Virus record (IMG/VR): IMGVR_UViG_3300009373_000018
Span: 1 to 40,482 of that record
Source of the DNA: a virus
Length of the DNA: 40,482 nt
Reading direction: 5' to 3' (one strand)
Shown here: piece by piece, positions 31,164-40,029 of the stretch
Numbering within the stretch: the first letter of the stretch is position 1
How the letters are laid out: each line of letters starts with the position of its first letter
Notes under the pieces: model-generated
The model's database searches: none
The model's input: the letters and a program-made list of their open reading frames with translations, nothing else
What the model was told of the DNA's origin: nothing
Made by a program: the position numbers and the translations under genes

Positions 31164-31907
31164 ATGGGACGAATAATTGAAAGATCAACACTCGCAAAGA
31201 TAGCCAAGTCTCAGAAACCGCTCTCAATGCTCGGAAGCAAGGGCTATTTCGATCCTGCTAATATTCTCGGTTCTTATCCAAGACCGTTTTATGTCGAAGC
31301 CGGTAGCATCATAGTAGTTAATTGTTTCGATGATAATATTGTAGACAGCATTTTGCTTGATTTTACGGAGAATCAAAATGGAACGATCACTGGAGCAATC
31401 CTTAGTTCAGAGAGCAAATTCCGGGAGTCATTATTATTCAATGGTAGTAGCGATTACATAGATTTTAGTAATCCAGCTATTTTTGATCTAACAAGCCAGA
31501 TCACATTAGAAGTGTGGATCAGGCTTAATAGTACAAGTGGTACACAAATTTTCATTGGTAAAGGGGGTACTGCTTGGGATCTCTTACTTAGTGGTGGTAA
31601 TTATAGAATTTTCATGAATAATGGGGATGTTACATGCCAAAGCAGTACAGGAGTAAATACGACGGATTGGCATTATATTGCGGCTACTTATGACGGAAGC
31701 AATGTCAGACTTTATTGTGATGGGGTTGAAATTGCCAGTGCAGCTGTTGTCGATTCAATTGATACGAATGCTAATAATGTTCGAATTGGTGCTACAGTAG
31801 CGCCTGCCAATTACTTAAATGGCTATTGTGCGGGAGCAAGAATATCAAATCGAGCCAAAACTGCAAATGAGATCCACGATTATTATAATGGATTAATGGG
31901 ATTATAA
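31164..31907 (+). CDS. LamG-domain tail protein 3
   Basis: A 247-residue protein with a 50-residue leader (GRIIERSTLAKIAKSQKPL) and one LamG domain: IVVNCFDDNIVDSILLDF, SLLFNGSSDYIDFSNPAIF, WHYIAATYDGSNVRLYCDG, VRIGATVAPANYLNGYCAGARISNRAKTANEIHDYY. Same architecture as LamG protein 1 but a different leader. Its stop overlaps the next start by one base. Confidence 0.78.
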   Translation: MGRIIERSTLAKIAKSQKPLSMLGSKGYFDPANILGSYPRPFYVEAGSIIVVNCFDDNIVDSILLDFTENQNGTITGAILSSESKFRESLLFNGSSDYIDFSNPAIFDLTSQITLEVWIRLNSTSGTQIFIGKGGTAWDLLLSGGNYRIFMNNGDVTCQSSTGVNTTDWHYIAATYDGSNVRLYCDGVEIASAAVVDSIDTNANNVRIGATVAPANYLNGYCAGARISNRAKTANEIHDYYNGLMGL

Positions 31908-33079
31908 TGAGAACGCTATACTATAACAATTTTCAGTTACAGGGACTCCCAACTCTAAGATCGCTCGATGCACAGCCAGCACTTCCTGTTGGCAATCCTC
32001 AATTCAGATCAGGACAGTTCTGGAATCGTTCTAAAGGACATGGAATTGAGTTGGCAGAAGTTACAACGAATGTGATGAAAAATCCTGTTTTTGAGGACAA
32101 TACGAATTGGGCAAGTTATGATTATGGGGGGGCGACTGGAACCAGAACTTTCGGATATGTAGCACATGATCTTATGTCTAAAATTAAGACAGCATTGCGA
32201 CTTACAAAAAGTGATGGTGGTGCCGGTGGTTGGGGTGTGCGACAGACCACGGTAGGTGCTGTTGAGCATACATTCACTTGTTACTTCAAGGTTCTTTCAT
32301 ATTCGTCAGGAGCACAAATAAAATTGCTTAAAGGTGGTAATACTACTATTGCTTTGACTTCTGGGCATATTAATAAATGGGCAAGAATATCTCTTACATA
32401 TAACGATGCCGATACAAATCTTTACTTATTTATTTTGGATGCTGATGCAGATATACTTTTTACAGGTTTTCAAACAGAGGCAAAAGCTAATGCTACTCCA
32501 TTTCATACATTGGATTCTTATAATTTATCAGGCGATCAAATAGCACGTTCTACCCAATATCTCAAGATTCCAACAGCGGGGAACTTCCCAGGAATGGATG
32601 AGGGAACAATTTTAATTAGTTTTAGATCTGATTGGGCAAGCACTACTGGGCTAAACCCTTATTTATGGAACATGTTGACATCTGCTGGGACAGATGAGTG
32701 GTATTTACGGTATTTACAAGCAAGCGATAAATTTACTTTTTATATGACAGATGGAACGGGAACTACTATTCTATCAGATGCTCAGTCTTTTGCAGTAGGA
32801 GATAAGTTTCTTTTAATATGTACTTGGAACGGTTCTGTTGGAGAACTATATGTTAATGGGGTAGCTGCACCAGCACAGACAAAAACACAAAGAAGTATAA
32901 CATTGAGGGAATCATATATAATTGGAGCAGATCAAATTGCTTTTGCTGATAACTTGAACGGTGTTATAGATGAGTTTGCCATCTTCGACCAGGCCATAAC
33001 TCAACGCATGGTGGACCACATCTACAACAATCTATTTTCAAGAGGAAAAACCATGCTGGGAGCAGGATTTTTAAATTAA
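31907..33079 (+). CDS. LamG-domain tail protein 4 with extra N-terminal beta domain
   Basis: A 390-residue protein. Residues 55-180 form a carbohydrate-binding-module-like beta segment (VTTNVMKNPVFEDNTNWASYDYGG, VEHTFTCYFKVL). From about 215 a LamG domain follows (QYLKIPTAGNFPGMDEGTILISF, FLLICTWNGSVGELYVNGV, FADNLNGVIDEFAIFDQAITQRMV). It is the last of four LamG genes and precedes the lysin gene by one base. GNFPGMDEGT resembles terminal adhesin modules; receptor specificity is unknown. Confidence 0.75.
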   Translation: MRTLYYNNFQLQGLPTLRSLDAQPALPVGNPQFRSGQFWNRSKGHGIELAEVTTNVMKNPVFEDNTNWASYDYGGATGTRTFGYVAHDLMSKIKTALRLTKSDGGAGGWGVRQTTVGAVEHTFTCYFKVLSYSSGAQIKLLKGGNTTIALTSGHINKWARISLTYNDADTNLYLFILDADADILFTGFQTEAKANATPFHTLDSYNLSGDQIARSTQYLKIPTAGNFPGMDEGTILISFRSDWASTTGLNPYLWNMLTSAGTDEWYLRYLQASDKFTFYMTDGTGTTILSDAQSFAVGDKFLLICTWNGSVGELYVNGVAAPAQTKTQRSITLRESYIIGADQIAFADNLNGVIDEFAIFDQAITQRMVDHIYNNLFSRGKTMLGAGFLN

Positions 33080-33080
33080 G

Positions 33081-33491
33081 ATGGTCAAGAAAAAGAGAGT
33101 CCGGCCACATATTACGGTCCAGGAGGCTTTTTGTCGCTGTGGTTGTGGTTTAATCCAGAGTGATAAGACTCTGGATTGGGTGAACATGTACATAGAGCTA
33201 TGCGGTTTTTCGATACCGATATCCACACTGGCTAGGTGTAGAAACTACAATCGTAAGGTCGGAGGAGTGGACGATTCTCCTCATCAGCTCATAGAAGTAC
33301 CTGGAGAAGGAGCTGGTGATTTCAAGGCCAGGAATCCACATAAGCGTATGAAGATGATTGATGCTGCCATGGCATTAGCCCACCTTGGATTCATTAACCA
33401 GGTTGAATGTGCTGATCGGCATATCCACTTAGCCAAGTTGCCAGACGATCACCGGCTGGCTGGATGTTTTAATTGGGGGAAATCAAGATGA
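33081..33491 (+). CDS. Peptidase M15-type endolysin
   Basis: A 136-residue protein of the M15 (D-Ala-D-Ala carboxypeptidase/L-Ala-D-Glu endopeptidase-like) fold. Candidate zinc ligands are His68 in DSPHQL, Asp80 in GAGDF and His114/His116 in ADRHIHLA. The N-terminal CRCGCG is common in phage members. It has no signal peptide, so it needs a holin such as that at 25870. It would cleave peptidoglycan at lysis. Its stop overlaps the chaperone start. Isolated from the holin by a long fibre block. Confidence 0.83.
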   Translation: MVKKKRVRPHITVQEAFCRCGCGLIQSDKTLDWVNMYIELCGFSIPISTLARCRNYNRKVGGVDDSPHQLIEVPGEGAGDFKARNPHKRMKMIDAAMALAHLGFINQVECADRHIHLAKLPDDHRLAGCFNWGKSR

Positions 33492-33913
33492 CGGATGCAG
33501 ATGTGAATACATATACAATTAACGATCGTGAATTCAGAATGATTCAGGATATGACTCTCGATGTCTTTTCCAGACTCTCTGAGATAATGACAGATCTTGT
33601 TGATGAAAAAGGTGAAATAACCATGACGAAACTCATGAGCTTTACCCGAAACAGTCAAAGGCTTAGAGATCTTGTCACACTTATTCTGGAGCCAGTGAAA
33701 TTGGAGTCACTATCCTGGCTTAATCCAAAAAGATATCTGGGTCGGAATCACGATCTCTGGCATGATTTGAAGCATATAACCATTCCTGATTTACTGCAGG
33801 TGATCTCGGATTTTTTCGCTTTAGGGGGGCCCTTGCAGAACGCTTTCCCTTCGTTTTCAGCCCCCCGGACTCAGGATTCGAAACAAACGCCTTCGATTCA
33901 ATCAGAGGCGTGA
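33488..33913 (+). CDS. Tail assembly chaperone (short form)
   Basis: About 141 residues from the ATG at 33488, with GGGGGAAATC upstream. The middle is helical (LDVFSRLSEIMTDL, LMSFTRNSQRLRDLVTLILEP), then HDLKHITIPDLLQVISDFFALGG. Position directly upstream of the tape measure and a following short frame in the -1 register fit the conserved G/GT chaperone pair. Protein sequence similarity alone would not identify it. Confidence 0.68.
   Translation: MTDADVNTYTINDREFRMIQDMTLDVFSRLSEIMTDLVDEKGEITMTKLMSFTRNSQRLRDLVTLILEPVKLESLSWLNPKRYLGRNHDLWHDLKHITIPDLLQVISDFFALGGPLQNAFPSFSAPRTQDSKQTPSIQSEA
33811..33817 (+). promoter_or_regulatory. Candidate -1 frameshift slippery site
   Basis: T TTT TTC (zero-frame codons TTT 33812-33814 and TTC 33815-33817) is a canonical X-XXY-YYZ heptamer at Asp-Phe-Phe of the chaperone. 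A run of six G follows at 33824. The -1 frame stays open from here through 33915 to the stop at 34053, adding FRFRGALAERF and onward to VALREQDVRKRIK. Confidence 0.6.
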
Positions 33914-33915
33914 CA

Positions 33916-34053
33916 ATGGTTATCTATAATTTGACTGGTGATTTAGCTCAATATGATAAGATCAAGAACATGCCTATCGAGATAGTATATGAATGGCTGG
34001 AGGTTGCTCTGAGAGAGCAAGACGTCAGAAAAAGGATAAAAATCAGTGGCTAA
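33916..34053 (+). CDS. Tail chaperone frameshift extension (or 45-residue gene)
   Basis: From an ATG at 33916 the frame reads 45 residues (MVIYNLTGDLAQYDKIKNMP to KRIKISG). The same frame is open upstream to at least 33811 without a stop, so it can be the C-terminal part of a -1 fusion of about 190 residues with the chaperone. The ATG has only a weak ribosome-binding site. It ends inside the tape-measure gene start. Fusion is the more likely expression. Confidence 0.6.
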   Translation: MVIYNLTGDLAQYDKIKNMPIEIVYEWLEVALREQDVRKRIKISG

Positions 34054-36241
34054 AAAAACGACATCAACGATAATCGAGATCCGTGGGGACATAAAGGATA
34101 TCAAGCGAAAACTCGACCAGGTTAATGCAAACATCAAGGGATCCCAAAAGCAGGTAGCACAATCAAGTAATTTAATGTCCAGGGATTTTAAGAAAGTTGC
34201 CATCTCAATTGCAGCTGTCACTGTGGTCGCTGCAAAGATGTGGGCTACCTTCATAAATCCTTCCATTGAGTTACAGACTCAAATGGCCAATGTTCACACC
34301 CTAACAGATCTATCAACAACTTCTCTTGTACGTATGACAGAACAGGTACATGATCTTTCTACAGAGATTCCGAAAGCAGCTCCGGAGCTAGCTGCAGGAT
34401 TGTATCAGGTGGTATCAGCTGGAGTAGACGCATCGAATCAACTAAACGTTTTGGAGGATTCAGCAAAGGCTGCAACTGCAGGGGTGGCTAGTACTACTCA
34501 AGCCTTGGAATTGGGAGCTGCTGTAATCAAGGCATACGGAAAAGATTGGCAAGATTTTGAATCCATCCAGGACCAAGCATTTAAGACAGTTGAATTAGGA
34601 CAGACAACCTTTGGCCAATTGGGATCAGGAATTCAACGAGTGGCAGCTCAGAGCGCTACCTTGAAGATCAGGACAGAGGAGGTATTTGGAGCTTTTGCAA
34701 CACTCACCGGTGTTACTGGAAGCACAGCTGAAGTATCTACTCAATTAAGAATGATATTGACCGGATTGATCAAACCGAAAAAGGAATTGTTAGCGCTGAT
34801 AAAAGACACAGAATTTGCCACTGTTGAGGAGATGGTCCAGACTAAAGGATTAATTGGGACTCTAGATTTTCTGAAAGAAGCTACAGGCGGCCAGGCTGCA
34901 GAGTTAGGAAAAATGTTCGAAAGTGCCGAATCAATTACGGCTCTCCTAGCTTTAATGGGGCCTCAATATGAAACGTTGATTGAAAAGACCGATGAAATTA
35001 CTAATTCTACGGGAGCCATGAATGACGCTTTTGAAAAGCAAATGAATACTTTTGAAAACCAGGTGAAGATTTTGGCAAACAAATTTACTCCAGCATTAAT
35101 AGATGTGACTAGTTGGTTGACACAAGGCGTCATAGCAGCAAATGAGTTCATGAATAGTATAACTGAGACATCGTTAGAAAGAACTATAAAGGAACTTAAG
35201 GATCTTGGTGTAGAGACTCTAGACTATGAATTGGCCATAGCTAAGTTTCGAAAAGCTCAGGCAAAACTGGAGGCCGCTGGATTAGAGGATGAGGAGACAA
35301 TTAAAAAACGAATTGTTGAAATGGAAAAAGAACGTATTGATGTAATTACTCGATTGGCTGAGGAACAAACAAGTCTCGTGGAGTCCGGTGAAACTGAGGA
35401 AATCCTGAAGAGGCGTATTGCTGATTGGCAAAGTATCATAGCATTAGGATCAAGGGAAACGGGTGTGTCTGTACAAAAAACGGCTCGTGCGAGTATTGCA
35501 GATGCTGAGGCAAAGCTCTCCGCTGTTGAATCTACAAGAGCTCAGAGGGATGAATTAGAGGCTACTCTCGAAACATCGAAAGAAGAATTAGTACTAGTCG
35601 AAAAACAAAGACTAGCAAAAGAACAGGTTGCCGCTATTGAGGGAGTTATTGCGGAGAAGGCTAAGGAGACCAAGGAAGAACTAGAAGGCCAGGATGAAGC
35701 AGCAGGTGATCTACCTCCTAGTAGACGTGAAGCCACTGCTGAAGAAAAAAAATTGGCTCATTTTGCAGCAGCTACATCTGCATCTTTAATTACATCTGCG
35801 ATCGCAGGAGATGATCTAGGAGATTCTTTGAAAAGGGCAGCAATTCAGTTAGCCATTATGGTGGTCCAGGCACGGATCTATAATGCTCTTATGAAAAGCG
35901 CAACGCTCGGACCATTAGGAGCTATTGCTGGCTTTCTCGGTTTTCATAAAGGCGGTCTCATTATGCATGGGGGAGGGGGAATTCCTAAAATGCACGCTGG
36001 CGGAATGAGACCAGATGAGCGATTGATCATTGGCCAGACAGGTGAATTTATGCTGAAGAGAGAAGCTGTGAGGGGAATTGGTCAAAGTAATCTCGAAGAG
36101 ATGAATCGAACAGGCCAAGTGCCTCCTGGAGCCGGAGGTCAACAGGTTCTTAATTTCGATAAGTTGATAACGACACAGGAATTCTATCAGGATCACATCA
36201 AGCCAATCATGGATGAACAGGCGGACCTGGATCTGTCATGA
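34046..36241 (+). CDS. Tail tape measure protein
   Basis: A 731-residue protein with a GTG start overlapping the chaperone extension by 8 bases. Residues 70-340 match the TP901-type tape measure core (ELQTQMANVHTLTDLS, APELAAGLYQVVSAGVDAS, AATAGVASTTQALELGAAVI, ELGQTTFGQLGSGIQRVAAQ, TGVTGSTAEVSTQLRMILTG). A coiled-coil part (360-560) and hydrophobic segments near 595-650 follow. The short length suggests a tail of moderate size, since tape length sets tail length. Confidence 0.9.
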   Translation: MAKKTTSTIIEIRGDIKDIKRKLDQVNANIKGSQKQVAQSSNLMSRDFKKVAISIAAVTVVAAKMWATFINPSIELQTQMANVHTLTDLSTTSLVRMTEQVHDLSTEIPKAAPELAAGLYQVVSAGVDASNQLNVLEDSAKAATAGVASTTQALELGAAVIKAYGKDWQDFESIQDQAFKTVELGQTTFGQLGSGIQRVAAQSATLKIRTEEVFGAFATLTGVTGSTAEVSTQLRMILTGLIKPKKELLALIKDTEFATVEEMVQTKGLIGTLDFLKEATGGQAAELGKMFESAESITALLALMGPQYETLIEKTDEITNSTGAMNDAFEKQMNTFENQVKILANKFTPALIDVTSWLTQGVIAANEFMNSITETSLERTIKELKDLGVETLDYELAIAKFRKAQAKLEAAGLEDEETIKKRIVEMEKERIDVITRLAEEQTSLVESGETEEILKRRIADWQSIIALGSRETGVSVQKTARASIADAEAKLSAVESTRAQRDELEATLETSKEELVLVEKQRLAKEQVAAIEGVIAEKAKETKEELEGQDEAAGDLPPSRREATAEEKKLAHFAAATSASLITSAIAGDDLGDSLKRAAIQLAIMVVQARIYNALMKSATLGPLGAIAGFLGFHKGGLIMHGGGGIPKMHAGGMRPDERLIIGQTGEFMLKREAVRGIGQSNLEEMNRTGQVPPGAGGQQVLNFDKLITTQEFYQDHIKPIMDEQADLDLS

Positions 36242-38409
36242 GCCTAACCTTGCCGGCTGCATACGAGGCAGCTCTAAAAAGGCCTTTCAAAGAAAATTGG
36301 TTGATCAAACTATTCTACGATTCGGATCCTGATTCTAATCCTAATAATTGTTTAAAACTTTCCTTTGATGATACTGAAGCCGATAGTCAGGAATATCATG
36401 GCTCCATTCTAAATGAGCCATCGATCAGAGAATCGATCGATCTCCGGAAAGGGATTGCAGGAACTGATAATATCCGCCTCGAGGTTGCGAATTTCAAATA
36501 TAAAGGAGATGACCTTTCTGCAGAACTGCTAGGTGGACCCAATAAATATATCAACAAAGATGTCCGGATTTATTCTCAGCTCAATGATGAGAGTACGCTC
36601 TCAAACTGTCTCCTTATTTATGAGGGACGTCTTCTGATTCCCATTCATACCGCAACAAAAGTCTTTCTGACAATCATCCAGAAAAGGCCATGGTCCCTTG
36701 TGGATATCCCTCAGGTCCTATCCACCATGGCTAGGATCCATCATCCGATTGTTTATGGATCCTACACACCGAATGCCTCAACCAGAACATCTAAGGCTTT
36801 CTGTCCCAATGTGAATTTATATCCCTGTCCAGTGGTAGCAATCATTGGTCAAGATATCCTTGCGCTGCAACCACAAGCCCTGGATGGATCCGGAGGTCAG
36901 GAGGGAAGGCTCCATATTTATGAAAAAAACGCAGATGTCTTTGCACCCCTTACAGATAGCGGGGACAACTATGAGGACGCAACACATACGAAACCCTCCG
37001 AGCCTGGAGATTTTTCTAAACAAGTAAAGCAGCTCTATCGAGGTTTCAAATTAAAACCTATTGCTGTTCACGAAGATAATGAGTGGACCGATGCGGAAAG
37101 GGCTTTCAACAACAGGGATGACGACAATTACAATACTTATACCATTGCAACTGAAAACAGGAGCTCGGTCGGGACCACCACCAAAACTATATATCTCGAG
37201 GTGCCTCAGCTTATAGGGAAACTCATGGGTACGAATATATTGCAGCTTCAGATCAGATATCGATTGACCAGGACATCATCCGGAGGTACGCCCACAGGTA
37301 CAGTAAAACTTATCAATCGGACTTATGGTCGTAGTGATGAAATTGCATCACTTTCAAGCGATGGTAATACAGGGGATCTGCTATCATCGGCAATTAATAT
37401 GACGACCAATTATAATTCAAATGATTATCAGATGCCTGAATATATCGCCATAGAACTCGAGATAGATTATACTGGTGGTACCGGTACTCTTACTGGGCTT
37501 GCTCGGATCTATGATGTTCATATCATTGTTAAAGGATATCTTGATTTCACAAATGATCGTGAAGCATCACAAAATATTTTAGATGGCCTGGATAAAGTCT
37601 TTTGTGGAGCTGATGGTTTGGCTAAGACTTACAATGGTGGTTCCGGAGCTGCTACCAAGATCCATGAGATTCATCGAGATCTATTGGCCAGATATGCAGG
37701 CTTTGATGAAGCTGATGGGAATCTTCTTGGATGGAGTTCCCTGGATACGGACAGAGCTAGCTGGCTTGCCAGGTTATGGATCCTGGATCCACCCTGGAAT
37801 TTGAATGCCATTCTCAGAAAGCTAGCTTTTGAAGGGGGATTTATTTTCCGGATCCGACCAGGTGGTGGTCGATATATCCATATCCTGGACTCATATGGAT
37901 CCGGAGATCTTGCTCACACCCTTACTAAGAATGATGTCAGAAACCTGGAGATCCAATGTTCCAAGATCTCATCCTTGATCACTAAAAGAAATATCCGGTA
38001 TGAGCGTCATCCTGCAGAAAAAAAATATCTGAGTTCTATCACTAGCACAAATGCAACTGCTCGGGCCGATTGGAATATTGGGGCTAAGGAAAATATCATC
38101 GATAGACCACTCGATTATTATGTAGCGCCTACACCGGCTACGGACCCCACAGCTGGTAATCCTAATGATGATTTCGCGTCATATTACAATGCCATCAATG
38201 GTGATATTAAACTGATGGGCAAAAGCGATATCGTAAATGGGATAATGTTCGATTTGGAGGCTGGTGACGTTATAGCCTTTGATCATACAAATATGATCGT
38301 GGATCCATACGGCTATTCCTGGCAAAATAGAGCTTTTATGATTACGAAAATGATCCGGAAAGTTGGATATCGCGCATGTGAGTTACAACAAGTAGGGACC
38401 GTGACATGA
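36238..38409 (+). CDS. Tail hub / central tip protein
   Basis: A 723-residue protein beginning MSLTLPAAYEAALKRPFKENW. The N-terminal 200 residues are beta-rich (ESIDLRKGIAGTDNIRLEVANF), followed by WSLVDIPQVLSTM and a long insert. The C-terminal part has NILRKLAFEGGFIFRIRPGG-like text and ENIIDRPLDYYV. Position after the tape measure fits the tail hub of siphoviruses, although no named family is recognised. Twelve GGATCC occur from here to 39245. The ATG overlaps the previous stop. Confidence 0.66.
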   Translation: MSLTLPAAYEAALKRPFKENWLIKLFYDSDPDSNPNNCLKLSFDDTEADSQEYHGSILNEPSIRESIDLRKGIAGTDNIRLEVANFKYKGDDLSAELLGGPNKYINKDVRIYSQLNDESTLSNCLLIYEGRLLIPIHTATKVFLTIIQKRPWSLVDIPQVLSTMARIHHPIVYGSYTPNASTRTSKAFCPNVNLYPCPVVAIIGQDILALQPQALDGSGGQEGRLHIYEKNADVFAPLTDSGDNYEDATHTKPSEPGDFSKQVKQLYRGFKLKPIAVHEDNEWTDAERAFNNRDDDNYNTYTIATENRSSVGTTTKTIYLEVPQLIGKLMGTNILQLQIRYRLTRTSSGGTPTGTVKLINRTYGRSDEIASLSSDGNTGDLLSSAINMTTNYNSNDYQMPEYIAIELEIDYTGGTGTLTGLARIYDVHIIVKGYLDFTNDREASQNILDGLDKVFCGADGLAKTYNGGSGAATKIHEIHRDLLARYAGFDEADGNLLGWSSLDTDRASWLARLWILDPPWNLNAILRKLAFEGGFIFRIRPGGGRYIHILDSYGSGDLAHTLTKNDVRNLEIQCSKISSLITKRNIRYERHPAEKKYLSSITSTNATARADWNIGAKENIIDRPLDYYVAPTPATDPTAGNPNDDFASYYNAINGDIKLMGKSDIVNGIMFDLEAGDVIAFDHTNMIVDPYGYSWQNRAFMITKMIRKVGYRACELQQVGTVT

Positions 38410-39245
38410 CCACAATCCCATTTTATACGAGTGATAATAAACAATTCTTTACCAGCGATGACAAGGAATTCCATGTTCCTATATTTGCAGCTGATACAAT
38501 TTATTTCGATTCGATTGGTCTGGCAGATGCTACGATTACGGATGGATATGTCTCAGGTGGCAATTTCAATGTAGCATCGGACAACACCGGTCTCGAGAAT
38601 TTGGTGGACCAGCACCTTAGCGCTCCCTGTTTATTTGGCGGATCCACACAATCCGGAGTGAGATTCAGCCTGGCAGCTCAGAAAGATATCGATTTTTTCG
38701 CATGTTACTATCCATTCGAAGGATATGATCATGTAATCAAACTGTATGGATCCAACAGTGCAGCTTCCGGATATTCTCTGATCACAACAGCTGTAGCGTC
38801 CAGACAGGGATGGGTGATCACTGATTTTACTCAGGTCACATATCAATATCTGGTCCTCCAGGTTGAACGTCACACTATAGATCTCAAGATCTCAGAGCTG
38901 ATCATTGGTGAAGCATGGAATCCCTCAGAGATTTTTGACGCTGGTTGGATCCTGAATGATGAACCTTTGGTGATTATTAATTTGGCCGATAGCGGTGTTG
39001 AATATGCTGTCAAAAAAGCCACTCCGAAAACCGGTTGGAATTATATCCTAACTGGTATCGGTGACACATTCAAAGCCGAACTGGAGCTATTCAGATCTGG
39101 TTTAGAAAAGATTCGTAAGAAATTCATCTATCATTTTGATGATTATGATCTCAATTATGTGAAACTGACTAAGGCATCCCTGAGATTCATAAATGATAGT
39201 GGTCGATATAAAACCAGGTTTCATATGAAAAAGCAGGAGGCATAA
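38406..39245 (+). CDS. Distal tail protein 1
   Basis: A 279-residue beta-rich protein. It shares with the next gene the motifs IYFDSIGLADATITDGYVSGG, an EIIIG-type strand (ELIIGEAW), and an end with a strand before a C-terminal RF-MKKQ (LRFINDSGRYKTRFHMKKQ). It is probably a tail-tip or side structure. GGATCC sites occur here. It overlaps the hub gene by four bases and its paralogue by one. Confidence 0.62.
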   Translation: MTTIPFYTSDNKQFFTSDDKEFHVPIFAADTIYFDSIGLADATITDGYVSGGNFNVASDNTGLENLVDQHLSAPCLFGGSTQSGVRFSLAAQKDIDFFACYYPFEGYDHVIKLYGSNSAASGYSLITTAVASRQGWVITDFTQVTYQYLVLQVERHTIDLKISELIIGEAWNPSEIFDAGWILNDEPLVIINLADSGVEYAVKKATPKTGWNYILTGIGDTFKAELELFRSGLEKIRKKFIYHFDDYDLNYVKLTKASLRFINDSGRYKTRFHMKKQEA

Positions 39246-40012
39246 TGTCAAAGGCATTTGTCTATGATTCAATAGGTCTGATTGATGCTACAATTGAGGA
39301 TGGTACTTACAATCCAGGGACGGGTGTTTTTACACCTGGGGCCGTAATTACTAATGAAGAAAGGTTTAACGATCAGTCAATAAGCTTTGCTGTTAGCGGA
39401 TTTGATTTGAATGAAATGGAAGAGTTTGACGTTGAAAGTTCAAAGGCGGCAGATGTAATAGCAGTATATTTTTCGGCAGATGAGGCAGATGATTTATTGC
39501 TATATGCTACGGATGTTGATGATTCACCAGGGACATCTCCAGTAGTTACTACACCACTTATGACCTCTCTAGTTGCTGGTTGGAATGTTTTTACTTTCAC
39601 TGAATTGACAAAACGGTATTGGTTTCTGAGGGCTTCAACTGGTACTATCGCAGGACTTTGTGAAATCATAATTGGAAAGAAATATGACTTTGAGCAAGTT
39701 TTCAGTTCTGGTGGTGAAGAAGATGATCGACCAGATGGGATCCGGATTGAAAAATCGGTGGGGGGAATCGAATACTCCAGAAAACTCCATGACCTTAAAT
39801 CGGAATGGGTGGGATCCTGGCAGGGGTTATCAGCATCCGAAAGAACCAATCTCCGGAATATCAAAACAGCTTTATCCGGTAATTTCTTAAAATTTTTGTA
39901 TTGTGACGGATCGGCTTATCATTGGGTCCGCATGTCTCCGGATTCGTTGAGGATCCGAAATGATGGGGGTGTTTATTCAACCAGAATCCAGATGATAAAG
40001 CAGCTCGCTTAA
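39245..40012 (+). CDS. Distal tail protein 2 (paralogue)
   Basis: A 255-residue protein like its neighbour: FVYDSIGLIDATIEDGTYN, then LCEIIIGKKYDF, and a C-terminal SPDSLRIRNDGGVYSTRIQMIKQ. The pair looks like a duplication followed by divergence; one may replace or decorate the other at the tip. It is the last gene of the late operon; a strong stem-closed element follows 17 bp later. Confidence 0.62.
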   Translation: MSKAFVYDSIGLIDATIEDGTYNPGTGVFTPGAVITNEERFNDQSISFAVSGFDLNEMEEFDVESSKAADVIAVYFSADEADDLLLYATDVDDSPGTSPVVTTPLMTSLVAGWNVFTFTELTKRYWFLRASTGTIAGLCEIIIGKKYDFEQVFSSGGEEDDRPDGIRIEKSVGGIEYSRKLHDLKSEWVGSWQGLSASERTNLRNIKTALSGNFLKFLYCDGSAYHWVRMSPDSLRIRNDGGVYSTRIQMIKQLA

Positions 40013-40029
40013 CTTTTAAGTTAAGTTTT

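Noticed and set aside
26118-33079. Diversity-generating retroelement acting on the fibre genes
   Set aside because: No reverse transcriptase is encoded in the window, and no template repeat with adenine-specific changes is seen; the repeat differences are synonymous at all bases.
39373-39864. 163-residue minus-strand frame
   Set aside because: It lies antisense inside the second distal tail gene and has no start site or recognisable motif.
222-40012. Replicative transposition as in Mu
   Set aside because: Despite the Mu-like head and Mor-like gene, there are no MuA/MuB homologues and the ends are a tRNA-derived 49-bp repeat with a tyrosine integrase.
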